Shown here piece by piece: positions 42,062 through 53,412 of a stretch of DNA of 64,000 nt (position 1 is its first letter; each line of letters starts with the position of its first letter). The DNA is taken from positions 1,984,001-2,048,000 of the forward strand of contig NZ_CP049902.1 of assembly GCF_018448495.1 (NCBI RefSeq), in the 5' to 3' direction. Made by a program: the position numbers and the translations under genes. This DNA is from Psychrobacter sp. WY6. GTDB taxonomy: Bacteria > Pseudomonadota > Gammaproteobacteria > Pseudomonadales > Moraxellaceae. A model generated the notes under the pieces. That model saw nothing but the letters and a program-made list of their open reading frames with translations, made no database searches and was not told the DNA's origin.

Positions 42062-42604
42062 ATGACTTCACATACCGCCGTACCAAACTCAGATCAACTG
42101 AATCATTCAGTAGCTACTGACACAGTATCGAATGCTGGCAATAGCGTTTTAGACAATGATGTTGATCTTAGTACTATTCTTGAGCCTTATTTTCGTCCTG
42201 ACGACACTACCATTGTATGCGGTGCACTCAATGACGAAAAAGTGGTTGCCTTAGCGAACGCTGGGGTTGAGCTAGTGATTAACTTACAGCCAGATGATGA
42301 ATTGAGCTTTGATGAAGCCGCAGCGGTCGAGCGAGCTGGCATGCACTATGAGCATCTGCCTATTAACGGTGCTGCAGACTTAAAGCAGCTCAATATATTG
42401 GCATTTGATAATATATTGCGCCAACATCATGGCAAAAAAACAGCAGTGCATTGTGGCTCAGGCAATAGAGTAGGTGCCGCAATGGCGCTACGCGCAGGAT
42501 GGTTACGTGGACGTAAAATGGACACCGCTATGGAACGTGGGCGCAGTCATGGATTAACGAAGCTTGAGCAAGAAGTTCATAATCGTCTGTTGGTACCGCG
42601 CTAA
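42062..42604 (+). CDS. Protein tyrosine phosphatase-like / DSP-superfamily protein
   Basis: 180 residues from ATG 42062. The phosphatase P-loop is HCGSGNRVGA (HCx5R), with the Cys near residue 130. The fold matches the bacterial 'beta-lactamase hydrolase-like' phosphatase family (DUF442): VELVINLQPDDE and EHLPINGAADLKQ. A disordered S/T/N leader of about 30 residues precedes it. A catalytic acid is not certain. Its neighbours give no substrate clue. Frame intact. Confidence 0.75.
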   Translation: MTSHTAVPNSDQLNHSVATDTVSNAGNSVLDNDVDLSTILEPYFRPDDTTIVCGALNDEKVVALANAGVELVINLQPDDELSFDEAAAVERAGMHYEHLPINGAADLKQLNILAFDNILRQHHGKKTAVHCGSGNRVGAAMALRAGWLRGRKMDTAMERGRSHGLTKLEQEVHNRLLVPR

Positions 42605-42650
42605 GACATAAAGATGACAACGTATTATTAAGCAGCATTGCATGACAGAG

Positions 42651-42676
42651 AGGCGACCACTAGGTTGCCTTTTTTA
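42651..42676 (+). terminator. Intrinsic terminator after the phosphatase-like gene
   Basis: AGGCGACC, loop ACTA, GGTTGCCT, then six T. Starts 47 bases past the stop. Confidence 0.8.
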
Positions 42677-42718
42677 TTAAGGCGCGTTGTTATTTTTAAA
42701 ATGAGGATAAAAGTTCTA

Positions 42719-42886
42719 GGGCGTGTCCTCATTTTAAAATGGTGATAAAAATGAGATAATTGGCGTCAAACAAGGAAAGTAGCGCATATAATATCGAGAT
42801 ACTAAGAAGCTATTTGACGATGTTTGGCAAAATTTAGCTATTTTTAGCCCGTTTAGAAAGTAATCGATTGAATTGAGGACATGCTC
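42719..42886. mobile_element. MITE-like element, copy 2 (168 bp), flanked by TA
   Basis: Inverted ends: GGGCGTGTCCTCATTTTAAA inward from 42719 and GAGCATGTCCTCAATTCAAT inward from 42886. TA flanks each end (42717-42718 and 42887-42888). It has no ORF. See the copy at 35598-35758. The two are about 7 kb apart and in the same orientation. Confidence 0.7.
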
Positions 42887-43036
42887 TAAGCAAACGAAAA
42901 AATAACGAGTTAGTATTGAGATATTGAACAGTTACGCCTTAGCAAATAATGTATTTTTTATCATATGAACACTTAATATTAAGGGCTAAATAGTTCTTAC
43001 CGTTTAGCTATTTTATAGAAATGGAGCAGGGTAGCC

Positions 43037-44447
43037 ATGATCGATAATAATAAAACCACGCAGATTTTTGATCAACAGATAAATATAACGTTGCAACAAC
43101 GTTTGCAGCAAATACTCACCGACTTACAGCTAGATGATGCACCAGCAGGGGGTGCCGTGGTTGTCTATCAGGCAGGAGAATGTATTGCACAGGCGAGTGT
43201 AGGGATGGCACGTCCAGAGATGCCATGGCAGCCTGATACTTTGGCGATTAACTTTTCGACGGGTAAAGGTATATTGGCGACGCTTGTACATATATTGGTT
43301 TCGCAGCAGATGCTTGATTATGACCAGCCTATTGCCCATTATTGGCGTGCATTTTCTGCACAGAATAAAGGGAATATTACGCTACGTAGCGTGATGTCGC
43401 ATCAAGCCAACTTATTCTCAATTCAGAGTATCGATGCGGATAGCGAAACTTTGCTTGATTGGGATCAAATGCTCAATAAAGTTGCTGCCATGCCAATCAC
43501 AGCATCAGACCATGGCGAGCTATATGACAGCGCTTATAGTGCTCTGGTCTATGGTTGGGTGTTGGGCGGTCTGATAGAAGCCGTTACGGAAATGTCTTTA
43601 GCTGAGGCATTGCGCCATTATCTTACTGAGCCTTTAGGTATTGCTGATAGTTGCTATTTTGGTGTACCAGAGAATAAAGTCAACCAAGTAGCAAGACTCG
43701 CCAAAGACTTCGAAGCATCAAATGAGGCTGGCTCACAACTGCGTCATAAACGTCATAAACCAACGCTAAAAGCTGACTCACAAAGTACTTTACGTACTTA
43801 TGCTAGTCTGCCTAGCTACACTTGTTGGCAGCAGCTCGCCTTAGTTGATATACAAGCGGCAGACCTAAGTTCAGATGATGAGCAAAACTTTACCGATACT
43901 AGACACGGCTCATATTAATCGTTTGTACTTCAATACCAGTCAGCTTAATCTAAAAAATTATAAGGCGGCACTCATACCTGCTGGCAAACAAGCAATCGAT
44001 TATCACAGTCGTGAGACATTACAGGCGATTATTCCAGCAGCAAATGGTGTCGCTTCAGCTCAGGCATTGGCCACCATCTATGCGATGTTAGCCAACGGCG
44101 GAACATGGCAAGGACACACGTTTATTAATAGCGCCACTTTTGAGCAACTATCCAAACCGCAAGTCACAGGGCTAGATGCCGTCATGCCAGCAAACATGGA
44201 TTGGCGCTTGGGTTATCATCGGTTATTTAGTCTTTGTCAGCATATAGACAGTGAAAAATTTGATGCAAACAAGCAAGGATTTGGGCATATGGGCTATAAC
44301 GGTTCAGTGGCTTGGTGTGACACAGAGCGTCAGTTGTCATTTGCCTTTATCCATAATTTTGACACCACGATGCTGAATGATGTCCGTCAATTTGCACTAA
44401 CGGAAGCGGTACTTAACTTAGTCGATTCAGAGCTTTCAAAGCGCTAG
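43037..44447 (+). CDS. Serine hydrolase (beta-lactamase/esterase EstB family), one apparent frameshift
   Basis: About 470 residues of the serine beta-lactamase/carboxylesterase VIII family. The catalytic SxxK is in NFSTGKG (near residue 76); the Tyr motif is in ELYDSAYSALVYGW; a C-terminal motif FGHMGYNGSVAW replaces KTG, as in EstB-type esterases. No signal peptide is seen, so it is cytoplasmic. The frame breaks near 43900; the second half runs from about 43905 to 44447. RBS GGAG upstream. The substrate is unknown; it could be an esterase or a peptidase. Confidence 0.85.
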
Positions 44448-44465
44448 ATAGCTCTATCGATAAGG

Positions 44466-45713
44466 TTAATGTGATTTATTCGGCGTCATTTTAAGCAATT
44501 TTGTGGCGCTAAGACCATGAATAAAGATTGACGCCAAAATGACAATTGAACAGACGACCCATAGCTTAAGCGCATCTTCATCACCGAAAAAACCTTGGTT
44601 GAGCGCATAAGATAAATAATATAGCGTACCAATGCCACGGATGCCCAAAGCAGAAATGGCATACTTTTCAGTGTGTGGCATGTTTAGTCCTGATAAAGCA
44701 ATAAACCCACCAATGGGACGTATCAACAAGAGGAAAGTGAAGCTGACGATGTAAACACGCCATGTCAGCTCAACACCCGACTGCAATCCTTGACCAAGAA
44801 ACATGCCGAAAGTGACCAGCACTAGAGACATGAGTAAGCCTTCTGATTGTTCTGCAAAATCATGGAGCTTGTGGTGATAGCTATGCTCATGCTCTGAGCG
44901 GCGAAAGGCAAATGCCGCGATAAACACGGCGATAAAGCCATAACTATGTACAAATTCGGCAAGTCCATAAGCCACTAACGTTAGTGCAATGACCACATAG
45001 CCTTGAGAAATAGTGGTGTTTTGGCTGTATTTTGAAAATACCAGCTTGGCCATAATTTTACCAACGACAATCCCCACCACCAGCCCAGCACCAATTTTCC
45101 ATAAGACATCATGAGTGAACCATGACCAGAGCATCTCGAGGGTAAAGGAATTGCCTTGGCTAAAGGCTTCCGCTATTTTTATGGCCAAATAAACAAATGG
45201 GAAAGCCAGTCCGTCATTCAATCCTGCTTCTGAGGTCAAAGTAAAGCGCGGTGTATCTTCGCGACCTGTGTTGGGTGGCCCTACTTGAATACTAGAAGCT
45301 AAGACGGGATCGGTTGGAGCTAGTACTGCGCCCAGCAATATAGCGGCTCCCAGACTGAGACCAAATGCATAGTAGCCCAGTACCGCCATCGCAAAGATGC
45401 CAATCGGCATGGTAATAAGCAACAGACGCACGGTCGGTCGCCACAATTGCCAAGACAGCTTCGTATCAATTTTAATACCAGCACCAACCAAGGATACGAG
45501 CACCACAATTTCGGTTAATTTTTCGATAATTAAGCCGTTATTCATAGGGTCTAAAAATGATAAGGTCGTCCACCAGTAGCCCATCAGCAGCCCAAAGCTG
45601 ACCTGCAACATAGGCAAAGAGATAGGCGTGCGCTTAAATATAATGGGGAATAACGCCCCCAGTAAAAAAGCGATACCGCAGACCAATAAAAATAAATTGT
45701 AGTTTTCAATCAT
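44466..45713 (-). CDS. Cation:proton antiporter (CPA1/NhaP family)
   Basis: 415 residues and about 12 to 13 transmembrane segments. LGAVLAPTDPVLASSIQVG is the CPA1 core (NhaP TDP motif), and SEAGLNDGLAFPFVYLAI carries the conserved ND acidic site for Na+/H+ exchange. Cytoplasmic tail short. Frame intact. It is convergent with the serine hydrolase (19 bp apart). A terminator is not obvious between them. Confidence 0.9.
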   Translation of the reverse strand: MIENYNLFLLVCGIAFLLGALFPIIFKRTPISLPMLQVSFGLLMGYWWTTLSFLDPMNNGLIIEKLTEIVVLVSLVGAGIKIDTKLSWQLWRPTVRLLLITMPIGIFAMAVLGYYAFGLSLGAAILLGAVLAPTDPVLASSIQVGPPNTGREDTPRFTLTSEAGLNDGLAFPFVYLAIKIAEAFSQGNSFTLEMLWSWFTHDVLWKIGAGLVVGIVVGKIMAKLVFSKYSQNTTISQGYVVIALTLVAYGLAEFVHSYGFIAVFIAAFAFRRSEHEHSYHHKLHDFAEQSEGLLMSLVLVTFGMFLGQGLQSGVELTWRVYIVSFTFLLLIRPIGGFIALSGLNMPHTEKYAISALGIRGIGTLYYLSYALNQGFFGDEDALKLWVVCSIVILASIFIHGLSATKLLKMTPNKSH

Positions 45714-45855
45714 AAGGTAGGTGCACGCTGTTATGTTTATCTTAAAAAGTTAGAATAAGGCCATATTTACTAGTCCATTATAATGACGCTAAAAATAATG
45801 ATTACCGCAAAAAATCGTTATCAAAACGACATATGCGTTGTTTTTGGTGAAAAAA

Positions 45856-45876
45856 AAGCCTGCATAGTGCAGGCTT
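45856..45876. terminator. Hairpin/terminator after ilvD
   Basis: A perfect 9-bp stem AAGCCTGCA / TGCAGGCTT, 3-base loop, with an A run on the left. Read on the minus strand this A run becomes a T run, so it terminates ilvD transcription (stop at 45921). Confidence 0.8.
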
Positions 45877-45920
45877 AATAGATTTTTACCAATATACTTT
45901 AATGATTAATAATTGAAGGC

Positions 45921-47798
45921 TCAGCGCTCAACTTGACTCACGTCACGTACCGCACCAGTATCGGCACTGGTAGTCATGGCAGCATAGGCACGTAGCGCAG
46001 GGGTCACATGACGGTCACGGCTTACAGGCTTCCACGCATCGCGGCCACGAGCTTCCATCGCTTCACGGCGAGTGGCCAAATCGGCATCACTGACTTGCAT
46101 GTTAATCGTACGATTAGGAATGTCGATATGGATGGTATCGCCTTCTTCAACCAGACCAATTGCGCCACCTTCCGCTGCTTCTGGGCTGGCATGACCGATT
46201 GATAGGCCTGAGGTACCACCAGAGAAACGACCATCGGTGAGTAGGGCGCATTCTTTACCCAAGCCTTTTGACTTGAGGTAAGTCGTTGGATAGAGCATCT
46301 CTTGCATACCAGGGCCGCCTTTAGGGCCTTCGTAGCGGATGATAACCACATCACCTGCCACGATCTCGTCAGCCAATACTGCAGCGACAGCATCATCTTG
46401 CGATTCAAATAGGCGCGCGCGTCCGGTAAATACTAATATACTGTCGTCAACGCCTGCGGTTTTAACCACGCAGCCACGCTCTGCGATATTGCCATACAAT
46501 ACGGCCAAACCACCATCTGTAGAATAGGCATGTTCGGCACTACGGATGCAACCTGACTCACGGTTGACGTCGAGGTTTGACCATCTTTTGATTGTGAAAA
46601 TGCCTCAGTGGTGCGTATGCCACCCGGTGCTGCAAGGAAGCGTGCGCGTGCCTCTTGATTATCAGGATTCATGATGTCCCATTTATCAATCGCGGCTTTC
46701 ATCGTTGGACTATGGATGGTCGGTACGTCTTCAGTAATCCAGCACGATCAAGCTCGGCCAATAACGCAAAGACACCGCCAGCACGATGCACATCTTCCAT
46801 ATGGTATTTTTGTGAGGCAGGGGCGACTTTTGCAAGGCAAGGTACACCGCGACTTAGACGATCGATATCTGACATTTTGAAATCGACTTCTGCTTCGTTA
46901 GCAGCCGCTAACAGATGCAAAATAGTATTGGTTGAACCACCCATCGCGATATCTAAGGTCATTGCGTTTTCGAAAGCCGCTTTGCTAGCGATTGAGCGCG
47001 GCAATACTGAATCATCATCTTGCTCATAGCGACGTTTGGCAAGCGAGACAATGGTGCGTCCTGCTTCTAAAAACAGCTCACGACGTAGCGAGTGGGTGGC
47101 CAGTAGCGAGCCATTACTTGGTAATGCCAAGCCCAACGCTTCGGTTAAGCAGTTCATTGAGTTGGCAGTAAACATACCGGAGCATGAACCACAAGTTGGG
47201 CAAGCTGAGGCTTCGATAGCGGCGACATCTTCATCACTAATGCTGTCATCAGCGGCATCCATCATCGCATCGACAAGATCAAGCTTACGAATGGCAACTA
47301 TCACTACCATCGGTATTATGGCTCTTACCAACCGTGCTGGCTAAAATCTTGCCCGCTTCCATTGGGCCACCTGAAATAAACACTACAGGGATATTCAGGC
47401 GCATCGCAGCCATTAACATACCCGGCGTGATTTTATCGCAGTTGGAGATACACACTAGTGCATCTGCGCAATGGGCATTGACCATGTATTCTACCGAGTC
47501 AGCAATTAGGTCGCGGCTGGGTAGCGAGTACAACATACCGCTATGACCCATGGCAATACCATCATCGACTGCAATGGTATTGAACTCTTTGGCCACGCCG
47601 CCTGCTTGTTCAATCTCACGTGCGACCAGTTGCCCCAAGTCTTTTAGATGCACATGGCCGGGTACGAACTGGGTAAATGAGTTGGCGATGGCAATGATTG
47701 GTTTGCCAAAGTCACCCAGTCATGCCAGTCGCACGCCATAATGCGCGCGCGCCTGCCATATTACGGCCGCCAGTAGAGGTTTTTGAGCGATAATCCAT
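45921..47798 (-). CDS. ilvD: Dihydroxy-acid dehydratase, at least four apparent frameshifts
   Basis: Dehydrates 2,3-dihydroxy acids in valine, leucine, isoleucine and pantothenate synthesis; uses an [Fe-S] cluster. The ATG at 47798 has AAGGA upstream. Fe-S cysteines are in [12 protein letters not shown] and [40 protein letters not shown] is the IlvD/Edd C-terminal motif. About 626 codons, a normal length. The frame changes near 47718, 47310, 46720 and 46580 (possibly once more), each time into the correct continuation. A pile of real mutations that all preserve the neighbouring frames is unlikely, so I read these as sequence errors. It is monocistronic, with a hairpin at 45856. Confidence 0.93.
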
Positions 47799-48003
47799 GT
47801 GATGTTCCTTACAAATAGGCGAGGTTTGTGAAAATGTGCACCCTCAATTTTAATATTGATAGTGTGCTTTTTATAAAATGCGAGGACTAGTGAATAATAC
47901 TAGGTCGTTACCATACCATTAGATATGAGTCACTGAAAACTACTCATTGATAATGCCAAGTCAATAGTAGTCATAACATCGTAAGTATTTGGAAGATAAG
48001 GTG

Positions 48004-48787
48004 TTATTCGACGCGCTCTACTATCGCCGCCTCAAACCAAGGTAGCTCTATTTTGTCCGCTTCCAATTTAGCGATAACCACTAACGCATGAGTCGCTGGC
48101 AAGCATTGATAATCAGCGTTTGCTTCAATACGAAGTAGTTGCTCATTGCCTTCAGCTTGTTCATCTATACTGATTAAGGTTTGCTTTTTTTTGTAGAGTA
48201 CATCGATACGACCAAAAAACTGCCAATCTTTAAAAGCGGCTGTAATAGCATCTGCTTCATTCTGGGTATAAAGTTGTTGGGTGTCTTTGCCCGTATTGGT
48301 CCAATGCAAGCGTACGGCTAACTGCAACGCTTCGCTAAAAACCACCAATGAACCGATGATTTTGACATGCCAAGGGCTGATGATTAGTGCTTCGTTAATA
48401 CCAATCAGCTTGGCTGCTTCACGAGCGCTCATGGGCGTATTGAACTGTGACAGTAGGGCAGGTGTGAGCGGATTTGCTTGCTTAATCGCATCATTTAAAC
48501 TGTCGTAATGATAAGAACGGTAATGGTAAATCCTGTGTGACCGTCTTTTTAGTGATTTTGCAATTGTGTATCTTCCAACCAATCGTCTTGTCGCTCAGTA
48601 CTTCGGCCAGAATGAGCGCGTTAGGCTCAATAGTGGGGGCTTGAGTCTCATTTTCAGTCTCAGTGCTGCTTGGTTGTTTTTCATTATTGAACACAGAGTC
48701 AGCTGTGACAGACGTTTGCGCTGCTTGAGCAGGTTCTGTATAAATGTTACTCATATTTGATTGAGTCGGCAAAGTAGACGAATCCAT
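48004..48787 (-). CDS. Protein of unknown function, one apparent frameshift
   Basis: I do not recognise it. The start (48787 or 48754) gives a disordered S/T/Q/E-rich N-terminus of about 60 residues, then NALILAEVLSDKTIGWKIHN, then a shift near 48520, and a mixed alpha/beta C-terminal half (SLNDAIKQANPLTPALLSQF, QLAVRLHWTNTGKDTQQLYT, LPATHALVVIAKLEADKI). Total about 260 residues. No signal peptide or membrane segment. It lies between ilvD and the divergent HIT protein gene. Confidence 0.5.
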
Positions 48788-49011
48788 AAACGTAGTGTTG
48801 TTAAAGTAGAGGGTTAATATAACATTTAAAGCGCCTGACTCGCCAACCAAATTAGTGAGCTACCGCGATTAGCTTACGTATTGCGAATTTTTAATAACGA
48901 GTGCTATCGCAACTTGTGCTTAAACGACATTTCGTCCACTATATTACAGGCTATTCCATTCCTTATAAAAGCTGTCGAGTAACCAATAATCAAACAAGTA
49001 AAGGAAAAATA

Positions 49012-49450
49012 ATGACCCAAGCCAATGAGCAAGCTGCGTATGACGATAACAATATCTTTGCCAAAATGCTAAACGGTGACATCCCCTATCACAAAGTCTA
49101 TGAAGATGATAAAACCCTTGCCTTTATGGATATAATGCCACAAGCAGGGGCATGTGCTGGTGATTCCTAAGCAAAAAGCCGTTGATTTGGCGGATCTTGA
49201 ACCAGAGTATGCCGCCGCGGTGTTAATGACCGCTAAAAAAGTTATGCAAGCACAGCGTCAAGTATTTGCGCGTGAAGGTATTATTCAGATGCAATTAAAT
49301 GGTAGCGAGGCGGGTCAAACCGTTTTTCATTATCACGTGCATCTCATTCCATCGAGTATTCATGAGCTCGGTCGACATGCAGTGACCCAAGCTGATCATA
49401 CAGAACTGGCTGAAACGTCAAAGCAACTTGCTGCTGCCATTACTATTTAG
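49012..49450 (+). CDS. HIT family (histidine triad) nucleotide-binding protein, one apparent frameshift
   Basis: About 146 residues from ATG 49012 (RBS AAAGGA). N-terminal NNIFAKMLNGDIPYHKVYEDDKTLAF is the HinT-type opening; the triad is FHYHVHLIPS near the C-terminus. The frame breaks near 49150 at a GGGG run, just before HVLVIPKQ. Acts as a phosphoramidase or nucleotidyl hydrolase. Terminator at 49512. Confidence 0.92.
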
Positions 49451-49511
49451 TAATAAAAAACGAGATATTGTCGAATTAACAAGCAAAACGTAAATTGTTC
49501 CAGAATAAAAT

Positions 49512-49540
49512 AAAAAGGTCGCTAACAAGCGGCCTTTTTT
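49512..49540. terminator. Intrinsic terminator after the HIT gene
   Basis: AAAAAGGYCGCT stem (one mismatch), loop AACA, then T run. Confidence 0.85.
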
Positions 49541-49765
49541 ATTACTTGGTAATAGTCATGTAACAATCGTTAAAGTCATGTTACAAGTGGGCGTTGTCTG
49601 GGGTTTTTGAGCATAGTGTGATAAAAATTGTATTTGTTTAATAATAACTGATGCATTTTCGCCTTTGTGAGTCACTTTTTATAAAAAAGGCACTGCTCCT
49701 TCTGATTATTAATCTTGATATCGAAGATTATTTTTCATTGCTACTTTTTGGGGATATCACTTTCT

Positions 49766-51810
49766 ATGAGTAAATTACCTCGCTCCACTATTTTGTTGCC
49801 GGTTTTTGTGCCGGCAGCAGCGATTATGCTGTTATTGGTGATCGGCACAGCCATCAACCCTGACGCTGCTGGCGAGCTGTTCAGCAAAGTGCTGGCATTT
49901 ACCACCGACACTTTCGGCTGGTTTTATATGTTGGCAGTCGCCATATTTTTGATGTTTATTATCGCCTTGGCATTTTCGCCTTATGGCAGTATTAAATTAG
50001 GCCCTGACCATGCGGAGGCTGAGTATAAGTTTCTGGAATGGTTCGCCATGCTGTTTTCCGCAGGCTACGGTATCGCGCTATTGTTTTATGGCGTAGCAGA
50101 GCCGGTATTGCATTTTGCCAGTCCGCCACTTTCCACGCCGCAGACGATTGAAGCTGCCAAAGAAGCCATGCAAATTGCCTATTTCCATTGGGGTTTTCAT
50201 ATTTGGGCGATTTATGGCGTAGTAGGTTTGTCGCTGGCGTATTTCTCTTTTCGTCATGGCTTGCCATTGTCGGTACGCTCAACGCTATATCCATTAATCG
50301 GTGACAAAATCTATGGCCCTATCGGACATACTGTTGATGTGTTTGCGATCGTGGGTACGATGTTCGGTATCGCCACCAGCTTGGGTCTGTCGGTGGCGCA
50401 AATTAACGCGGGTCTAAATTATTTGCTACCAGAGATGGTGCCAGTTAATACGACGGTGCAGGTTATTATCATTGCTTTAGTAACAGCAGCTGCCTTGGTT
50501 TCCGTGTTGGCAGGTATGGACAAAGGCGTCAAGCGCTTGTCTATCTTAAACATGGTATTAGCAACGGCACTCATGTTATTTGTCTTTATCGTTGGTCCGT
50601 CGATTTTTATTCTCAATGCTTTCATGGAAAATACGGGCAGCTATCTGGGCAATATCGTTGAGCGTACTTTTAGCTTACAAGCGTACCAATCGAGTGATTG
50701 GATCGGTAGTTGGACACTATTTATTTTTGCATGGACAATTGCTTGGGCGCCTTTTGTGGGTCTGTTCATTGCCAAGATCAGTCGCGGCCGCACCATTCGT
50801 GAGTTTGTATTGGGCGTCATGTTAGTGCCAACGCTATTTACCTTCTTTTGGTTTTCAGTGTTTGGCGATACGGCACTGCATATGATTATGGTCGATGGTT
50901 ACGACGCGCGATTAGCGAAGTGCAAAACAACCAAGCGATTGCGTTATTTAAATTGCTAGAGAATTTACCATTCACGCAGATTGTCTCGTCATTGACAGTA
51001 CTGTTAATTATTACTTTTTTTGTGACGTCATCGGATTCAGGGTCATTAGTGATTGACTCGCTCGCCGCAGGTGGACGTAGTGATACGCCTTGGTGGCAGC
51101 GCTCGTTTTGGGTGGTAACCGAGGGGGCGGTCGCGGCGGTTCTACTTATCGCAGGCGGTCTAAGTGCACTACAAACAGCAGCTATCGTTAGTGCTTTACC
51201 GTTTGCAATCATTATATTGATTTCGACATTTGGTATGTGGCGCGCACTACGTATTGAAGGACATCGCAATCAAAGCCTAGCCAATGACAATCATTTGCCG
51301 CCGCATCTACTTAAGCTCGACGCATGGCGTGATCGTATTGACTATATCACCAATCAACCAACGCGCGAAAAAGTGCTGGGTTATATCAAAGGTACGGTTT
51401 TATCATCGATGCATGAGGTGGCAGAGAAATTTGCCGAAACAGGCTGGTTGCCTGATGTAAATTATGATGAGGTCAATAACCGTGCTGTATTGGAATTAAG
51501 ACGCGGTGACAATGTAGAGTTCTGGTATGAAGTTCGTTTGTCAGAGCATGAAATTCCTGACTATTATACGGAAGATATGGCCAATGAATTACCACAAGAG
51601 CACCATCATCGTGCTGAGGTGTATTTGCGCCGTGGTGGTCAAACCTATGATTTATATGGCTATCAATCAGAGTCGGTGATTAACGATATTATTGATCAGT
51701 TCGAAAAATACCTACACTTCTTAAATGTGTCGCCAGATAGTTTGCCGTGGCGTATGCAGGAGCATGATGAGGACATCACACTAGAACAGGGCAGTGTGTT
51801 TGATAAGTAA
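49766..51810 (+). CDS. betT: BCCT family betaine/choline transporter (BetT-like), one apparent frameshift
   Basis: About 681 residues and 12 transmembrane segments, taking up choline or glycine betaine by sodium or proton coupling. The BCCT signature lies near 50700 (WTLFIFAWTIAWAPFVGLFI). The ligand cage aromatic residues are in the FHWGFHIWAIYGVVGL segment. The long charged C-terminal domain (about 130 residues, ENVEFWYEVRLSEH region to QGSVFDK) is typical of BetT and is thought to sense osmolarity. The ATG at 49766 is chosen over an AT-rich upstream start. The frame breaks near 50915 (DGYDA then LISEVQNNQAIALF). No betI/betA/betB genes are here. The symbol is by family. Confidence 0.88.
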
Positions 51811-51893
51811 GGGTACACTGTTGAAAAAGTCGTGTTTCTTAATGCAAGTTATTCATGTTAATAGCTTGCAATATGCGTACGATTCCTTAGAAT

Positions 51894-51938
51894 AACGGCT
51901 TGTTTTTATTATCTTATTTTAATTAATGGCAAGCCGTT
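51894..51938 (+). promoter_or_regulatory. Inverted repeat immediately upstream of dusB
   Basis: AACGGCTTG at 51894-51902 pairs with CAAGCCGTT at 51930-51938, a 9-bp stem with a 27-base AT loop, ending 4 bases before the dusB ATG. No clear Shine-Dalgarno is seen, and the stem would cover the start region. Confidence 0.4.
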
Positions 51939-51942
51939 TGTT

Positions 51943-52974
51943 ATGTCTACTGATTCTCCTGCTTTACCGTCGTCTTTGCCAGTATCTGACCATCCATTAT
52001 TGCAACCATTGAATATCGGTGGCCTGACGATTGAAAACCGCCTCATGGTTGCTCCTATGGCTGGCGTGACGGACAATCCTTTTCGGCGTTTATGTAAATC
52101 CTTTGGTGCCGGTCATGCGGTGAGTGAAATGATTATCGCTGACACGGCGCTTTACGCGCGCAAAAAGTCCTTGTATCGTGCCAATTTTGACAATGAAATT
52201 GCGCCTATATCAGCGCAAATTGCAGGGGCTGAGCCTGATAAATTAGCAGAAGCGGCACGTTATCAGATCGATAATGGCGCGCAAATTATTGATATCAATA
52301 TGGGCTGCCCTGCCAAAAAAGTTTGCCGTAGGCTGGCAGGTTCTGCACTGTTGCAAGACGAAGATTTGGTTGCCCGTTTACTAGATGCGGCGGTAAATAG
52401 CGTAAATGCCCCCGTGACCTTAAAAACGCGATTGGGCTATGAGAATGGTCGTGAGAATATCTTGCGTGTGGCGAAGCGCGCTGAGCAAGCAGGTATTGCA
52501 GCGATTGCCATTCACGGACGCACGCGCGAGGATATGTACACTGGCGAGGCGCGTTATGAGCTGATACGCGAAGTTAAAGAAAGTATCAACATTCCCGTCA
52601 TTGCCAATGGCGATATCGATAGCGCGCAAAAAGCCCAGCGTGTCTATGAGTTGACAGGCTGTGACGCGGTGATGATTGGGCGTGCTGCCCAAGGACAACC
52701 GTGGATATTCCGCGATATCGAGCATTTCTTACGCACTGGTGAGAGTCTTGATGCACCGAGCGTCAGTGAGATAAAAGAGATCGTATTGGCGCATTTGCAA
52801 GAGCTATATGACTTTTATGGTGAGTACTCTGGCTGCCGTATCGCTCGCAAGCACATTGCTTGGTATACCACAGGCATTCCTAATTCTAATGCTTTTCGCC
52901 AAGCAATGTATGGTGAAGAAAGTACCGCTGGACAGTTTCGCGTGGTCGAAGATTTTTTGCAGGCGCACGGATAG
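51943..52974 (+). CDS. dusB: tRNA-dihydrouridine synthase B
   Basis: 343 residues, flavin-dependent reduction of U to dihydrouridine in tRNA. FMN region VAPMAGVTDNPFRRL; catalytic Cys in NMGCPAKKVC (near residue 122); RIHGRTRE-type motif as AIHGRTREDMYTG; GDAVMIGRAAQGQPWIF. Frame intact. In many gamma-proteobacteria fis follows dusB in one operon; here the next gene is an opposite-strand DUF1622 protein, so that linkage is lost. Confidence 0.95.
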   Translation: MSTDSPALPSSLPVSDHPLLQPLNIGGLTIENRLMVAPMAGVTDNPFRRLCKSFGAGHAVSEMIIADTALYARKKSLYRANFDNEIAPISAQIAGAEPDKLAEAARYQIDNGAQIIDINMGCPAKKVCRRLAGSALLQDEDLVARLLDAAVNSVNAPVTLKTRLGYENGRENILRVAKRAEQAGIAAIAIHGRTREDMYTGEARYELIREVKESINIPVIANGDIDSAQKAQRVYELTGCDAVMIGRAAQGQPWIFRDIEHFLRTGESLDAPSVSEIKEIVLAHLQELYDFYGEYSGCRIARKHIAWYTTGIPNSNAFRQAMYGEESTAGQFRVVEDFLQAHG

Positions 52975-53024
52975 TAAGTGAGCAGAGGGTTCATGCTAAG
53001 CGTTTGTTAAATAATAAAAAAGCT

Positions 53025-53412
53025 TTAAGGCTCGTCCACTTTAGCGGTACTTGGTTCTTTTTTGAGTGCGGTATTTTCTTTTTGCCAAGGGAATTTGCCT
53101 TCTAATTCTACTTGTAGTGACAAGCTCAAAAAAGTCCGAATGAGTACGATAAAACCTAGTACTAGGACGCTGCGTAACGTCGGTTCTGTGACGACAGTCG
53201 CCATAATCAGCGGCGATGAGGACTTCTAATCCTAACAAAATAGATTTACCGACGGTTTGTCTGACTTCGATATAGGTCTCATGGTTAAACCCACTGGTTA
53301 GGCGAATCCCTCGATAAAAAGCAAAAAACAGTCCAAAAAACATAATAAGTACGCCAATGACCTCGACTATCTTAGCAATTAAATCAATGTAATGAGCTAG
53401 AGTTGCAATCAA
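53025..53412 (-). CDS. DUF1622 family membrane protein, one apparent frameshift
   Basis: About 129 residues. The N-terminal half has transmembrane segments (IVEVIGVLIMFFGLFFAFYR and GKSILLGLEVLIAAD). Near 53218 the frame moves and the text continues ATVVTEPTLRSVLVLGFIVL, then IRTFLSLSLQVELEGKFPWQ, ending STAKVDEP. These are the standard DUF1622 landmarks (the TVxxPT and L-E-GKxPW box). A small inner-membrane protein of unknown function. Convergent with dusB. Confidence 0.85.
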
